A stretch of DNA of 64,000 bases from JADLGL01 sp050184415 (GTDB lineage: Bacteria; Pseudomonadota; Alphaproteobacteria; Rhizobiales; Kaistiaceae): positions 129,564 through 193,563 of the forward strand of contig JBFXAJ010000003.1 in the NCBI GenBank assembly GCA_050184415.1, written 5' to 3'. Shown here piece by piece: positions 32,194-41,000 of the stretch (position 1 is the stretch's first letter; each line of letters begins with the position of its first letter). The notes under the pieces were generated by a model. It searched no databases. It was not told the DNA's origin and saw only the letters and a program-made list of their open reading frames with translations. Position numbers and translations under genes: made by a program.

Positions 32194-33648
32194 ATGACCG
32201 CCGCTCCTCGTATCCCGACCGAAGTGCCGGCGGCGATTGCGCCGCTTGCGGTGCTACCGGTCTTCTTCAACCTCGATAGCCGCCGCGCCATTGTGATCGG
32301 CGGCTCAGCCGCGGCGGCATGGAAGGCGGAGCTGCTGGCTTCGACCGGCGCGGCAGTCGAGGTTTTCGCGGGCGCGGTCGTTGCCGAAATGACGGCGGTC
32401 ACCGCGCGGGCGGGCGGGCGAATCACGCTCGCCGGCCCGTTCGCCCCCGAGGCGCTTCAAGGCGCGGCCCTGGTCGTGGCCGACGCGAGGGACGAAGCCG
32501 AGGCGGCACGCATCTCGGTCCTCTGCCGCGCCGCCGGTGTCCCCTGCAACATCATCGACCGGCCCGCCTTCTGCGACTTCCAGTTCGGCACCATCGTCAA
32601 CCGCTCGCCGGTCGTGATCGGCATCTCGACCGGCGGCGTTGCGCCGATCCTCGGCCAGGCGATCCGGCAGCGCATCGAGGCCGTCCTTCCCGCCGCCCTC
32701 GCCGGGTGGGCGAAGCTTGCCGGCGCGGTGCGCGACCGCGTGGCGCGGCTGCTGTCGCCCGGCGCCGAGCGGCGCCGGTTCTGGGAGGCGCTGTCATCGC
32801 GCGCCTTTGCCGGCGCCCCGGCGCGCGACTTCGACCTCGACGCCGCGCTGTCGTCCGCCACCGGCGCGCACGCCCCGGCCGGTCGGGTGACGCTGGTGGG
32901 CGCCGGCCCCGGCGATGCCGGCCTCCTCACCCTTCGTGCCGTGCAAGCGCTGCAGAGCGCTGACGTGATCCTGTTCGACGATCTCGTCACGTCCGAAATC
33001 CTGGAGCTGGCGCGGCGCGAGGCGACGCGGATCGCGGTCGGCAAGCGGGGCCGACGGCAATCCTGCCGCCAGGAGGACATCAACACCCTCCTACTGAGCC
33101 TAGCCGGCGAAGGAAAGCACGTCGTCCGCCTGAAGTCGGGCGATCCCATGATCTTCGGCCGGGCCGGCGAGGAGATCGCGGCACTCGAAGACGCCGGTAT
33201 TGCCGTCGAGGTCGTGCCGGGGATCACCGCCGCCATGGCGATGGCGAGCCGGCTCAATGTCTCGCTCACCCACCGCGCCGCTGCGCGGTCGGTGCGGTTC
33301 ATCACCGGTCACGCCCGCGACGGATCGCTGCCCGGCGACCTCGACTGGCGCGGCCTCGCCGATCCGCGCACCAGCCTCGTCCTCTATATGGCCGGCGCAA
33401 CCTCGCCGACGCTCGCGCGAAAGCTCATCGGTCACGGCCTCGACCCGGCAACGCCTGTCGTGATCGCCGAGGGCGTGTCGCGTCCCGATGAACGGATCGC
33501 CTCGATGCTCCTCCGCGACCTCGCCCGCGGCGCGACCGGGTTCGGCGCCGGCCCGGTGCTCATCGGGATCGGGACGGTGTTTGGCCGGGCGTCGTCCGCC
33601 GCGACGGCCCGGCCCGATGCCGGCCTGAGCCGCGCAGCGGTCGGCTAG
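32194..33648 (+). CDS. cysG: Siroheme synthase (uroporphyrinogen methyltransferase / precorrin-2 dehydrogenase / ferrochelatase)
   Basis: 484 residues from ATG 32194. The N-terminal ~210 residues are the NAD-dependent dehydrogenase/chelatase part (VFFNLDSRRAIVIGGSAAAA; PCNIIDRPAFCDFQFGTIV; STGGVAPILGQAIRQRIE). The C-terminal part is the SAM-dependent methyltransferase (LVGAGPGDAGLLTLRAVQAL; RLKSGDPMIFGRAGEE; VVPGITAAMA; HRAAARSVRFITGH). It makes siroheme, the cofactor of NirB, from uroporphyrinogen III. The Shine-Dalgarno (GGGGGGAGAAGGG) comes from the preceding dispersed repeat, so the repeat lies inside the nirBD-cysG transcript. Confidence 0.95.
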   Translation: MTAAPRIPTEVPAAIAPLAVLPVFFNLDSRRAIVIGGSAAAAWKAELLASTGAAVEVFAGAVVAEMTAVTARAGGRITLAGPFAPEALQGAALVVADARDEAEAARISVLCRAAGVPCNIIDRPAFCDFQFGTIVNRSPVVIGISTGGVAPILGQAIRQRIEAVLPAALAGWAKLAGAVRDRVARLLSPGAERRRFWEALSSRAFAGAPARDFDLDAALSSATGAHAPAGRVTLVGAGPGDAGLLTLRAVQALQSADVILFDDLVTSEILELARREATRIAVGKRGRRQSCRQEDINTLLLSLAGEGKHVVRLKSGDPMIFGRAGEEIAALEDAGIAVEVVPGITAAMAMASRLNVSLTHRAAARSVRFITGHARDGSLPGDLDWRGLADPRTSLVLYMAGATSPTLARKLIGHGLDPATPVVIAEGVSRPDERIASMLLRDLARGATGFGAGPVLIGIGTVFGRASSAATARPDAGLSRAAVG

Positions 33649-33688
33649 GACACCGCCAGCTCTCGACGGAGATGCGCCGATCGCGACC

Positions 33689-34615
33689 TCACCTTGGACG
33701 CGGCCGCGGCAAGGGCGGATCGACGTCCGGTGCGCCACCCGCCTCGAGCACGATGGTGCAGGCCTGCGGAAGGTCGGCCAGAGTCAGCGGCGGCGCCGGT
33801 GGCTGCGGTGGGTCGGCGGGCCGATACGGTTCCGGACCAAGCCACCATGCGAGCTCCTCGCCGCAGCCGTCGCCCTCCGGCGGCTCCTCCTGCGGGACGC
33901 ACTCGGTCGCCCCGGGCGGGCAGTGCAGGCGGACGTGGAAGTGGTCGTCATGGCCGTACCAGGGCCGGATGACCCGCAGCCAGTCGCGATCGGCCCCGGC
34001 CGTTGCACAGAGCCGCTGCTTCACGCCGGGATGGACGAAGATGCGCGCCACCTCCGGATCGGAGGCCGCGGCCCGGAGCAATCCTTCCAGGCCCGCCGGC
34101 CAGCGCGACGGGTCGACCTCGAGCGTGCCCGGCCGAAGCAGGCTCGTCGCGCTCAGCTCCCGCCTCTCGGTCTGCGTCATCCGGTGGTCCGGCATCGGCA
34201 GGTACCAGAGGTCGACGTCAAGGCCGGTCTGGTGGCTGACATGGCCGCCAATGGTCGGGCCGCCGCGCGGCTGGCTGATGTCGCCGACGAGGAGGCCCGG
34301 CCAGCCTTCGCGTTGCGCGGCGCCCGACGCCAGGCGCGCGATATAAGCGATCATCGCCGGGTGCCCCCACGCGCGATCGCGCTCGAGGCGCATCACCTGC
34401 CAGTTGGGGCCGTCGAATGGAAGTTGCACGGCGCCCGCCAGGCAGCCCGCGGCGTAGCGGCCGATCGGGAAGGACGCCAGCGGCGCCGGGGTGCGCACGG
34501 CGTCGAACAGCTCGCGCGCCGGCACCCTCTCCTGCGTGGCGGCGGTGCCGGACACGAGGACGGCGATAAGGGCAACCGCCTTTCCGAGCGAGCGCAGCAT
34601 GGCTGACGCTCGCAT
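33689..34615 (-). CDS. mepA: Penicillin-insensitive murein endopeptidase
   Basis: 308 residues; ATG 34615 or 34600 may be the start. Sec signal (VALIAVLVSGTAA) leads to the periplasm. GGHVSHQTGLDVDLWYLP contains the His and Asp zinc ligands, and WYGHDDHFHVRLHCP the third His, of the LAS metallopeptidase family. MepA cleaves D-alanyl-meso-diaminopimelate crosslinks. A Pro-rich tail (ADPPQPPAPP; DPPLPRPRPR) extends past the domain. It follows phaR on the same strand with a 25-bp gap. Confidence 0.92.
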   Translation of the reverse strand: MRASAMLRSLGKAVALIAVLVSGTAATQERVPARELFDAVRTPAPLASFPIGRYAAGCLAGAVQLPFDGPNWQVMRLERDRAWGHPAMIAYIARLASGAAQREGWPGLLVGDISQPRGGPTIGGHVSHQTGLDVDLWYLPMPDHRMTQTERRELSATSLLRPGTLEVDPSRWPAGLEGLLRAAASDPEVARIFVHPGVKQRLCATAGADRDWLRVIRPWYGHDDHFHVRLHCPPGATECVPQEEPPEGDGCGEELAWWLGPEPYRPADPPQPPAPPLTLADLPQACTIVLEAGGAPDVDPPLPRPRPR

Positions 34616-34640
34616 CGGAGTGTGGTTGGAATAGGGTGCG

Positions 34641-35249
34641 TCAGGTCCGTTCGGACAGGCGATCGAGCTGGAGCTGCATGGCCTCGAGCTGGCTCCTGAT
34701 CCGCTCGAGTTCGCTCTGGCCTTCCGCGTCGATCACCGGCCCTGCGACCCGCGGCGGCGCGTCGTCCTCACAGGGTTCCACGACCGCGACTGCCTGCTCG
34801 AACAATGCGATGTTGCGGCGGACCTGGGCCGCGAGCGCGCCAGGACGGCTCTTGAGGTCGGCGGGCATGCGCCGCGACAGCCGGTCCTGCTCGCGCTTCA
34901 GCGTGGCGAGGGAAAAGTCGAGATAGGCCGGAACGGCCGACTGAATCTCATCGTCGTGAAGACGAATGAGGTCCTTCAGGAAGTCGACCGAAAGGAGGGA
35001 CGGGCCCTTGGCTTCCTGCTCGAGAACAATCTGGGTCAGGACCGGCCGCGAAATATCTTCGCCGGTCTTGGCGTCCTGGACCACGACGTCATGTCCGCCG
35101 CGCACCATCCGGGCGAGATCGTCGAGCGTGACGTAGGTGGAACCGTTGGTATCGTACAGCCGGCGATTGGCATACTTGCGGATCACCACCGTACTGTTCG
35201 GAAGGGCCGATTTGCCGGGGTTGGGCTTCAGCGCCGTGTCCGTTGTCAT
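34641..35249 (-). CDS. phaR: Polyhydroxyalkanoate synthesis repressor PhaR
   Basis: 202 residues. VIRKYANRRLYDTNGSTYVT (~22-41) and LDDLARMVRGGHDVVVQDA are the PHB/PHA DNA-binding domain; DISRPVLTQIVLEQEAKG and LLSVDFLKDLIRLHDDEIQS follow as in the PHB accumulation regulatory domain. The C-terminal part is a likely coiled coil (ELERIRSQLEAMQLQLDRL). PhaR senses PHA granules and represses phasin and PHA genes. No phb genes lie in the window. Confidence 0.92.
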   Translation of the reverse strand: MTTDTALKPNPGKSALPNSTVVIRKYANRRLYDTNGSTYVTLDDLARMVRGGHDVVVQDAKTGEDISRPVLTQIVLEQEAKGPSLLSVDFLKDLIRLHDDEIQSAVPAYLDFSLATLKREQDRLSRRMPADLKSRPGALAAQVRRNIALFEQAVAVVEPCEDDAPPRVAGPVIDAEGQSELERIRSQLEAMQLQLDRLSERT

Positions 35250-35314
35250 TGATGCTTACTCCAATTCGGCGCGGAGAATAGTCCCAAGACCATCCGCCGC
35301 AATGGGCATTGCTG

Positions 35315-35578
35315 TCACCCCCCTTTGGCCTCGATGGCCAGCGCGTGCACCCCTCCTGCAATCTCATCTTCGAGCGCCTTGTTTATGGCGCGGTGCATCT
35401 CGAGCCGCGTCTTGCCGGAAAAGGCGGAAGCCACGATGCGGACGCGGAAATGCGTCTCGCCGCCCGGCCGCGCGCCTGCATGCCCCTTGTGCTGGTCCGA
35501 CTCGTCTACCACTTCCAGGCGAAGCGGTTCGAAGGTGTCCGTCAAGGTGCGCAGGATGCGCTCCTTCGTCGATGCCAA
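35315..35578 (-). CDS. BolA family protein
   Basis: 87 residues. The BolA fold signature is visible: VVDESDQHKGHAGARPGGET, FRVRIVASAFSGKTRLEMHR and INKALEDEIAGGVHALAIEA. The conserved His and the FxG(K/R)xxLxxHR-type loop fit a partner of monothiol glutaredoxin that binds a shared [2Fe-2S] cluster in iron homeostasis. Divergent from the J-domain gene, 64 bp away, as in many Hyphomicrobiales. Confidence 0.9.
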   Translation of the reverse strand: MASTKERILRTLTDTFEPLRLEVVDESDQHKGHAGARPGGETHFRVRIVASAFSGKTRLEMHRAINKALEDEIAGGVHALAIEAKGG

Positions 35579-35642
35579 CCGGCTCCTCCTCGTCTGCTAA
35601 CTCGGCTTGCCGCCTCGGAGCGGCATCCGCATAATTGGGCCG

Positions 35643-36254
35643 ATGAAACTGAATTCCAAGCTCTTCGACTCCATCCGGATCAAGCCGGAAGCCCAGGAGG
35701 CGTTTGCCGAGGGTCCGCTCTGCGAGACCCCGGGTTGCGTCCGGCCGGGCGAATACCGCGCGCCGAAAGGACGGCTGCGCGAAGGCCAGTATTTCCATTT
35801 CTGCCTCGACCATGTCCGCGACTACAACAAGCGCTACAATTATTTCGCCGGCATGGCCGAGGCCGACATCGACGCCTATCGGGTCGATGCGGCGACCGGC
35901 CACCGGCCGACCTGGACGATGGGCGCGCAGGGCGGCAAGGCGCGCACCTATCGCTCGGAGGGCGGCGACTCCGACAACCTCCGCGACGTTTTCGGCATCC
36001 TCAATGGCGGCCCGGGCTTCACGGCCGGGAGGACCGAGGCGCCGCGCCAGCGCCCCCTGCACAATTCGGAGCGGGCCTCCTTTGCCGTGCTCGATCTCGA
36101 GGGCGGCGAGAAGCGCGAGGAGATCAAGGCGCGCTTCAAGTCGCTCGTGAAGCTGCTCCACCCCGATGCCAATGGCGGCGACCGGAGCTCCGAGGACCGC
36201 CTCCGCGAGATCATCCAGGCCTATAACCACCTCAAGGCGGCCGGTTTCTGCTAG
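35643..36254 (+). CDS. J-domain (DnaJ-like) co-chaperone
   Basis: 203 residues from ATG 35643. The J domain is C-terminal: FAVLDLEGGEKREEIKARFK, SLVKLLHPDANGGD (HPD at ~171) and LREIIQAYNHLKAAG. The N-terminal ~130 residues (CETPGCVRPGEYRAPKGR; FHFCLDHVRDYNKRYNYFAGM) contain two paired Cys that may bind metal and are specific to this alphaproteobacterial family. HPD would stimulate DnaK ATPase. It stands between divergent bolA and cobS, a conserved Hyphomicrobiales arrangement. Confidence 0.9.
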   Translation: MKLNSKLFDSIRIKPEAQEAFAEGPLCETPGCVRPGEYRAPKGRLREGQYFHFCLDHVRDYNKRYNYFAGMAEADIDAYRVDAATGHRPTWTMGAQGGKARTYRSEGGDSDNLRDVFGILNGGPGFTAGRTEAPRQRPLHNSERASFAVLDLEGGEKREEIKARFKSLVKLLHPDANGGDRSSEDRLREIIQAYNHLKAAGFC

Positions 36255-36310
36255 AGCCGAGCGTCCGGGCACCCGCCGCCATCCACCCGCAAGCACCTTC
36301 CGGAGACCGC

Positions 36311-37297
36311 ATGAGCCTGATCACGCCCGCCCGACCCGACGTGCCGGACATGAAGATTTCGGTCCGCCAGGTCTTCGGGATCGAGAGCGACATGGAGGTC
36401 CCCGCCTTCTCGTCGGCGAACGAACACGTCCCCGACGTCGACGAGGACTACCTCTTCGATCCGCCCACCACCCTCGCGATCCTCGCCGGCTTCAAGCACA
36501 ACCGCCGGGTCATGGTCACCGGCTACCACGGCACCGGCAAGTCGACGCATATCGAGCAGGTGGCGGCGCGGCTGAACTGGCCTTGCGTGCGCGTCAACCT
36601 CGACAGCCACATCTCGCGGATCGACCTCATCGGCAAGGACGCGATCGTCCTTCGCGACGGCAAGCAGGTCACCGAGTTCCGCGACGGCATCCTGCCCTGG
36701 GCGCTCCAGACCAACACCGCGCTCGTCTTCGACGAGTATGACGCCGGCCGTGCCGACGTGATGTTCGTGATCCAGCGCGTCCTCGAAGTCTCCGGCCGGC
36801 TCACGCTCCTCGACCAGAACAAGGTGATCCGCCCGCACCCGGCGTTCCGTCTGTTCGCGACCGCGAACACGGTGGGCCTCGGCGATACCTCGGGCCTCTA
36901 TCACGGCACGCAGCAGATCAATCAGGGCCAGATGGACCGCTGGTCGATCGTGGTGTCGCTGAACTACCTGCCGCACGACAAGGAAGTGGACATCGTCGCC
37001 GCGAAGTCGCCGGAATACCGGACGGCCGAAGGCCGGGCGCTCCTGTCGAAGATGGTCCGCGTCGCCGATCTCACCCGGAGCGCCTTCATCAACGGCGACC
37101 TCTCGACCGTGATGAGCCCGCGCACGGTCATCATGTGGGCGGAGAACGCGCAGATCTTCGGCGACGTCGGCTTCGCGTTCCGCGTCACCTTCCTCAACAA
37201 ATGCGACGAGGCGGAACGGTCGATCGTGGCCGAGTTCTACCAGCGCGCGCTCGGCGAGGAGCTTCCGGAATCGGCGGCCAATGTGGCGTTGAGTTGA
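36311..37297 (+). CDS. cobS: Aerobic cobaltochelatase subunit CobS (AAA+ ATPase)
   Basis: 328 residues, matching CobS length. Walker A GYHGTGKSTHIEQ (~73-85), Walker B ALVFDEYDAG (~138-147) and a sensor region LFATANTVGLGDTSGLYHGT. CobS and CobT form the MoxR-like ATPase complex that, with CobN, inserts cobalt into hydrogenobyrinate diamide in the aerobic B12 pathway. CobT is encoded 306 bp downstream; CobN is not in the window. Confidence 0.95.
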   Translation: MSLITPARPDVPDMKISVRQVFGIESDMEVPAFSSANEHVPDVDEDYLFDPPTTLAILAGFKHNRRVMVTGYHGTGKSTHIEQVAARLNWPCVRVNLDSHISRIDLIGKDAIVLRDGKQVTEFRDGILPWALQTNTALVFDEYDAGRADVMFVIQRVLEVSGRLTLLDQNKVIRPHPAFRLFATANTVGLGDTSGLYHGTQQINQGQMDRWSIVVSLNYLPHDKEVDIVAAKSPEYRTAEGRALLSKMVRVADLTRSAFINGDLSTVMSPRTVIMWAENAQIFGDVGFAFRVTFLNKCDEAERSIVAEFYQRALGEELPESAANVALS

Positions 37298-37299
37298 GC

Positions 37300-37530
37300 C
37301 TACCTTGTCTTCTCGAGCTCGGAGAGCCGGAGCTCAATCGCTTCGAGACGCTCCTCGACTTCTGCTGCGGCGTACCGGCCGAGCACGCTTTCGCCGTTCA
37401 AAGCCTGGCGAATGTTGTCCATGCGGGAGCGGAGCTCGTCATGATTCCGGTCAACTTTCTCGTTGAGGCGCTCGAAGAGCAGCCGCATCTCGCGCAGCAC
37501 TCGCAGGGTATGATTTTCCGGCTCGTCCAT
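37300..37530 (-). CDS. Small coiled-coil protein of unknown function
   Basis: 76 residues from ATG 37530; an upstream in-frame extension would run into cobT and is not preferred. The sequence is almost wholly helical and charged (LREMRLLFERLNEKVDRNHD; RSRMDNIRQAL; EVEERLEAIELRLSELEKTR) with heptad spacing, so a coiled coil is likely. It is antisense between cobS and cobT, 2 bp from the cobS stop. Similar short proteins occur in Rhizobiales; no function can be given. Confidence 0.65.
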   Translation of the reverse strand: MDEPENHTLRVLREMRLLFERLNEKVDRNHDELRSRMDNIRQALNGESVLGRYAAAEVEERLEAIELRLSELEKTR

Positions 37531-37603
37531 CGCATCCCAAGCTCTATGACGGCGACTCCGGTAGAATATAGGTGCCGACCCTCCCACGATACAGTCTAGC
37601 GTC

Positions 37604-39487
37604 ATGGTAGCCGCCACCAACCAAAGCAAGGCCAAGCCGGCGCCCGCCGCGGGCGACCCGTTCAAGGTCGCGTTGACGTCGTGCATGCGCGCCATGGCCG
37701 GCAATCACGAGCTCGAGGTCACGTTCGCGTCCGACCGGCCGCTCCTCTCCGGCACCAAGGCGCGCCTTCCCGAGCCGCCCCGGAAAGCCACCGCGCGTGA
37801 CATCGCGATCACCCGCGGGCTTGGCGACTCGATGGCGCTTCGTCTCGCCTGCCATGACCCGTCCGTCCACCGCCGGATGTCGCCCGAAGGGCAGAATGCC
37901 CGCGCGGTCTTCGATGCCGTCGAGCAGGCGCGGGTCGAGGCGGTCGGCGCGATCCGCATGGAGGGCGTCGCCAGCAACCTCGCCTCGATGCTGGAGGACC
38001 GCTTCCTGCGGGCGAACCTTCGAAATGTGAAGAGCCGCGGCGACGCGCCGCTCGAGGAGGCGGTCGCGCTCCTCGTGCGCGAGCGACTGACCGGATGGAA
38101 GCCGCCCGAATCGGGACGGGCGGTCCTGGAGCTGTGGCGACCATGGATCGAGGAGCGTGCCGGCGCGCAGCTCGAAAGGCTGTCGGGGAGCATCGACGAC
38201 CAGACCCGCTTCGCCGACGTCGTCCGGAGCCTGATCGCGTCCCTCGAGATGGGCAGCGAGCTCGGCGGCGAGCCGGAGGCCGAAGAAGCCGAGGAGGACT
38301 CCCCGCCCGAGGGCGAGGCCGACGAGTCGGAGGCCGGCGACGATTCGGAGGGCGGCGACGACGGCGACACCGAGCAGTCCGAAGGGACGATCGACGACAG
38401 CTCGACGAGCGAGGTCGAGGCTGCCGAAGCGGATGCGCAGACTTTCGAGGACGATGGCGCGGATGCCCGCGAGACCGGCGAGGTGCAGCGGCAGAACCAG
38501 CCCAATCCGGCGCTGGCCAACGCGGTCCGCTACCACGCCTATACGACGCGCTTCGACGAGACCGTGAAGGCGGAGGAGCTGTGCGATCCGGAGGAGCTCG
38601 ACCGGCTGCGCGCGTTCCTCGACAAGCAGCTTGCTCCCCTTCAGGGCGCGGTCGCGCGCCTCGCCAACCGGCTGCAGCGCCGGCTCCTGGCGCAGCAGAA
38701 CCGGTCGTGGGACTTCGACCAGGAAGAGGGCGTCCTCGATACGGCGCGGCTGTCGCGGGTCGTCACCGACCCGATGCAGCCGCTGTCGTTCAAGACCGAG
38801 CGCGACACCGACTTCCGCGACACGGTGGTGACCCTCCTCCTCGACAATTCGGGCTCGATGCGCGGGCGTCCGATCACCGTCGCCGCCATCTGCGCCGACA
38901 TCCTTGCCCGCACGCTCGAGCGCTGCGGCGTCAAGGTCGAGCTTCTCGGCTTCACCACCCGGGCCTGGAAGGGCGGCCAGTCGCGCGACGCGTGGCTCCA
39001 GGCCGGAAAGCCGCAGAACCCCGGGCGGCTCAACGACCTCCGCCACATCATCTACAAGGCCGCCGATGCGCCGTGGCGGCGCGCCCGGCGCAATCTCGGC
39101 CTGATGCTGCGCGAAGGGCTCCTCAAGGAGAACATCGACGGCGAGGCATTGGCCTGGGCGCACGCCCGCCTTCTCGGCCGCCCCGAGCAGCGCCGCATCC
39201 TGATGATGATTTCGGACGGCGCCCCGGTCGACGATTCGACGTTATCGGTGAACCCGGCGAACTTCCTCGAGCGGCACCTGCGCGAGGTGATCGAGGAGAT
39301 CGAGACGCGGTCGCCCGTCGAGCTGATTGCGATCGGCATCGGCCATGACGTGACGCGCTATTACCGCCGCGCGGTGACCATCATCGACGCGGAGGAGCTC
39401 GCCGGCGCAATGACCGAAAAGCTGGCCGAGCTCTTCGAGGAGAAAACACCCGAAGCACCGACGCGCCGGCGGGCGGCGCGGGGATGA
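37604..39487 (+). CDS. cobT: Aerobic cobaltochelatase subunit CobT
   Basis: 627 residues, typical for CobT. A central acidic low-complexity segment (about 220-290, Glu/Asp/Gly/Ser rich) separates the N-terminal domain from a C-terminal von Willebrand A domain with a MIDAS motif, LLLDNSGSMRG (D-x-S-x-S), and MMISDGAPVDD. The vWA domain couples CobS ATP hydrolysis to CobN metal insertion. It begins 73 bp from the divergent coiled-coil gene, and its stop overlaps the next gene by 4 nt. Confidence 0.95.
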   Translation: MVAATNQSKAKPAPAAGDPFKVALTSCMRAMAGNHELEVTFASDRPLLSGTKARLPEPPRKATARDIAITRGLGDSMALRLACHDPSVHRRMSPEGQNARAVFDAVEQARVEAVGAIRMEGVASNLASMLEDRFLRANLRNVKSRGDAPLEEAVALLVRERLTGWKPPESGRAVLELWRPWIEERAGAQLERLSGSIDDQTRFADVVRSLIASLEMGSELGGEPEAEEAEEDSPPEGEADESEAGDDSEGGDDGDTEQSEGTIDDSSTSEVEAAEADAQTFEDDGADARETGEVQRQNQPNPALANAVRYHAYTTRFDETVKAEELCDPEELDRLRAFLDKQLAPLQGAVARLANRLQRRLLAQQNRSWDFDQEEGVLDTARLSRVVTDPMQPLSFKTERDTDFRDTVVTLLLDNSGSMRGRPITVAAICADILARTLERCGVKVELLGFTTRAWKGGQSRDAWLQAGKPQNPGRLNDLRHIIYKAADAPWRRARRNLGLMLREGLLKENIDGEALAWAHARLLGRPEQRRILMMISDGAPVDDSTLSVNPANFLERHLREVIEEIETRSPVELIAIGIGHDVTRYYRRAVTIIDAEELAGAMTEKLAELFEEKTPEAPTRRRAARG

Positions 39488-40509
39488 GGAGGGTCGGCCT
39501 CGCCATCGTCCTCGTCGCAGGCGCGGCGAGCACCGCTTTCGCCGAACTCGGCTTCGTGCCGATCGAGCTGCGGGCGCGCACGATCGAGACCTTCGAGATC
39601 GCAACGCCCACGACGCCGGCGGGGACCATCAGCTTCCGCGGCGGCCTGTCGCTCTCCTCACCGAACCGGGATTTCGGCGCGCTGTCGGGGATCGAATTCG
39701 CTCCGGACAGCCGCCTCATCGCGATCGAGGACACCGGCTTCTGGTTCACCGCCCGCCTCGTCGAGGAGGGCGGCTGGCTCCGCGGGATCGCCGACGGCCA
39801 GATCGCCCCGATGCTCGACGAGGTCGGCGACCAGGGCAATCTCAAATCGTCGACCGACGCCGAAGGCCTCCGCCTGATGCCGGACGGGCGTTCCGTGCTG
39901 GTCTCCTTCGAGCAGGATCATCGGCTGCGGACCTTCGCGCTCGCCTACCTCGCCTCCGCCCCCGCGATCGATCCCGGCCTCCCGCTCCCCGATCTTTCCG
40001 CGTTGAGCTCGAACCGCGGCATCGAAGCGGTCGCCGTCGCCCCTTCAGGCCCCCTCGGCGGCTCGACGCTGATCTTCGCGGAGTCGGCGGAGGACAATCG
40101 CGGCGGGCTGCGGGCCTGGGTCATCGGCGGAGCGCGCGCCGGCGAATTCGCCGTCCGCCGTCACGGTCAGTTCAACATCACCGACGCGGCGTTCCTGCCG
40201 AACGGCGACCTCTTCATCCTCGAGCGGCTGTTTTCGATGGCCGACGGCATCGGCATGCGCATCCGGCGCCTCTCGGCCGAGGACATCCGGCCCGGCGCGA
40301 TCGTAGACGGCCCGGTGATCCTTGAAGAGGACCGCCTGTTTCAGATCGACAATATGGAAGGGATGGCGCTGCGCGAGCTGCCGTCGGGCGACGTGCTGAT
40401 CACCCTCGTGTCGGACAACAATCGCAGCCTTCTGCAGCGCAATCTGCTGCTGCAGTTCCTGTGGCAGGAAGCCGTCGTGCCCGCGCCGCTTCCGCGGCCT
40501 GGGCCCTAG
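39484..40509 (+). CDS. Exported esterase-like/phytase-like beta-propeller protein
   Basis: 341 residues with a Sec signal (VGLAIVLVAGAASTAFA). FGALSGIEFAPDSRLIAIED, STDAEGLRLMPDGRSVLVSF, SSNRGIEAVAVAP and LLQFLWQE match the family named esterase-like activity of phytase. Members are periplasmic propellers without proven physiological substrate. Coupled to cobT by a 4-nt overlap, and it overlaps convergent rpmB by 4 nt; this cobT / phytase-like / rpmB / DUF3108 order is conserved in Hyphomicrobiales. Confidence 0.85.
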   Translation: MRRVGLAIVLVAGAASTAFAELGFVPIELRARTIETFEIATPTTPAGTISFRGGLSLSSPNRDFGALSGIEFAPDSRLIAIEDTGFWFTARLVEEGGWLRGIADGQIAPMLDEVGDQGNLKSSTDAEGLRLMPDGRSVLVSFEQDHRLRTFALAYLASAPAIDPGLPLPDLSALSSNRGIEAVAVAPSGPLGGSTLIFAESAEDNRGGLRAWVIGGARAGEFAVRRHGQFNITDAAFLPNGDLFILERLFSMADGIGMRIRRLSAEDIRPGAIVDGPVILEEDRLFQIDNMEGMALRELPSGDVLITLVSDNNRSLLQRNLLLQFLWQEAVVPAPLPRPGP

Positions 40510-40805
40510 GCCGCGGCCGGAGCGGCCGCGAGCTTGCGGGCGATCTTGCGCTTCAGCACGGCAGCGCGCGGCGACAATTCGCTGGCGCGCGCCGCGGCCA
40601 GGAACGCGTCGAGGCCACCGCGATGCTCCACGGTCCGCAGGCCGTTGGCCGAGACGCGGAATGCGAAGGACTGGCCGAGCGCATCCGAGATGAGCGTGAC
40701 GTTGACGAGGTTCGGCAGGAACCGGCGCTTCGTCTTGTTGTTGGCATGGCTGACCTTGTTTCCGGTCAGCACGGCCTTGCCGGTCAGCTCACAAACGCGG
40801 GACAT
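40506..40805 (-). CDS. rpmB: 50S ribosomal protein L28
   Basis: 99 residues. MSRVCELTGKAVLTGNKVSH, ANNKTKRRFLPNLVNVTL and FRVSANGLRTVEHRGGLDAF are typical of alphaproteobacterial L28, which is longer at the C-terminus (Ala/Lys-rich) than the E. coli protein. Transcribed leftward from the 195-bp gap before DUF3108. Confidence 0.97.
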   Translation of the reverse strand: MSRVCELTGKAVLTGNKVSHANNKTKRRFLPNLVNVTLISDALGQSFAFRVSANGLRTVEHRGGLDAFLAAARASELSPRAAVLKRKIARKLAAAPAAA

Positions 40806-41000
40806 TTTCTCAATCCTCGCCCGTCCGGCGGATGCCGGTCAGGACCAATCTTCCCTTGGGAGGCGCCGTCTATACGGGCGAACGGTAGGAGGGTCAAGGC
40901 GGCGCGCCATTCGCGCGAAGTAAGCCTTGGTTAACCATGACAAGGGCAACTGTCGGAAGGGCCCGACCCTGAGGACGTGTCGCGCCGGGAGCAGTCGGAT

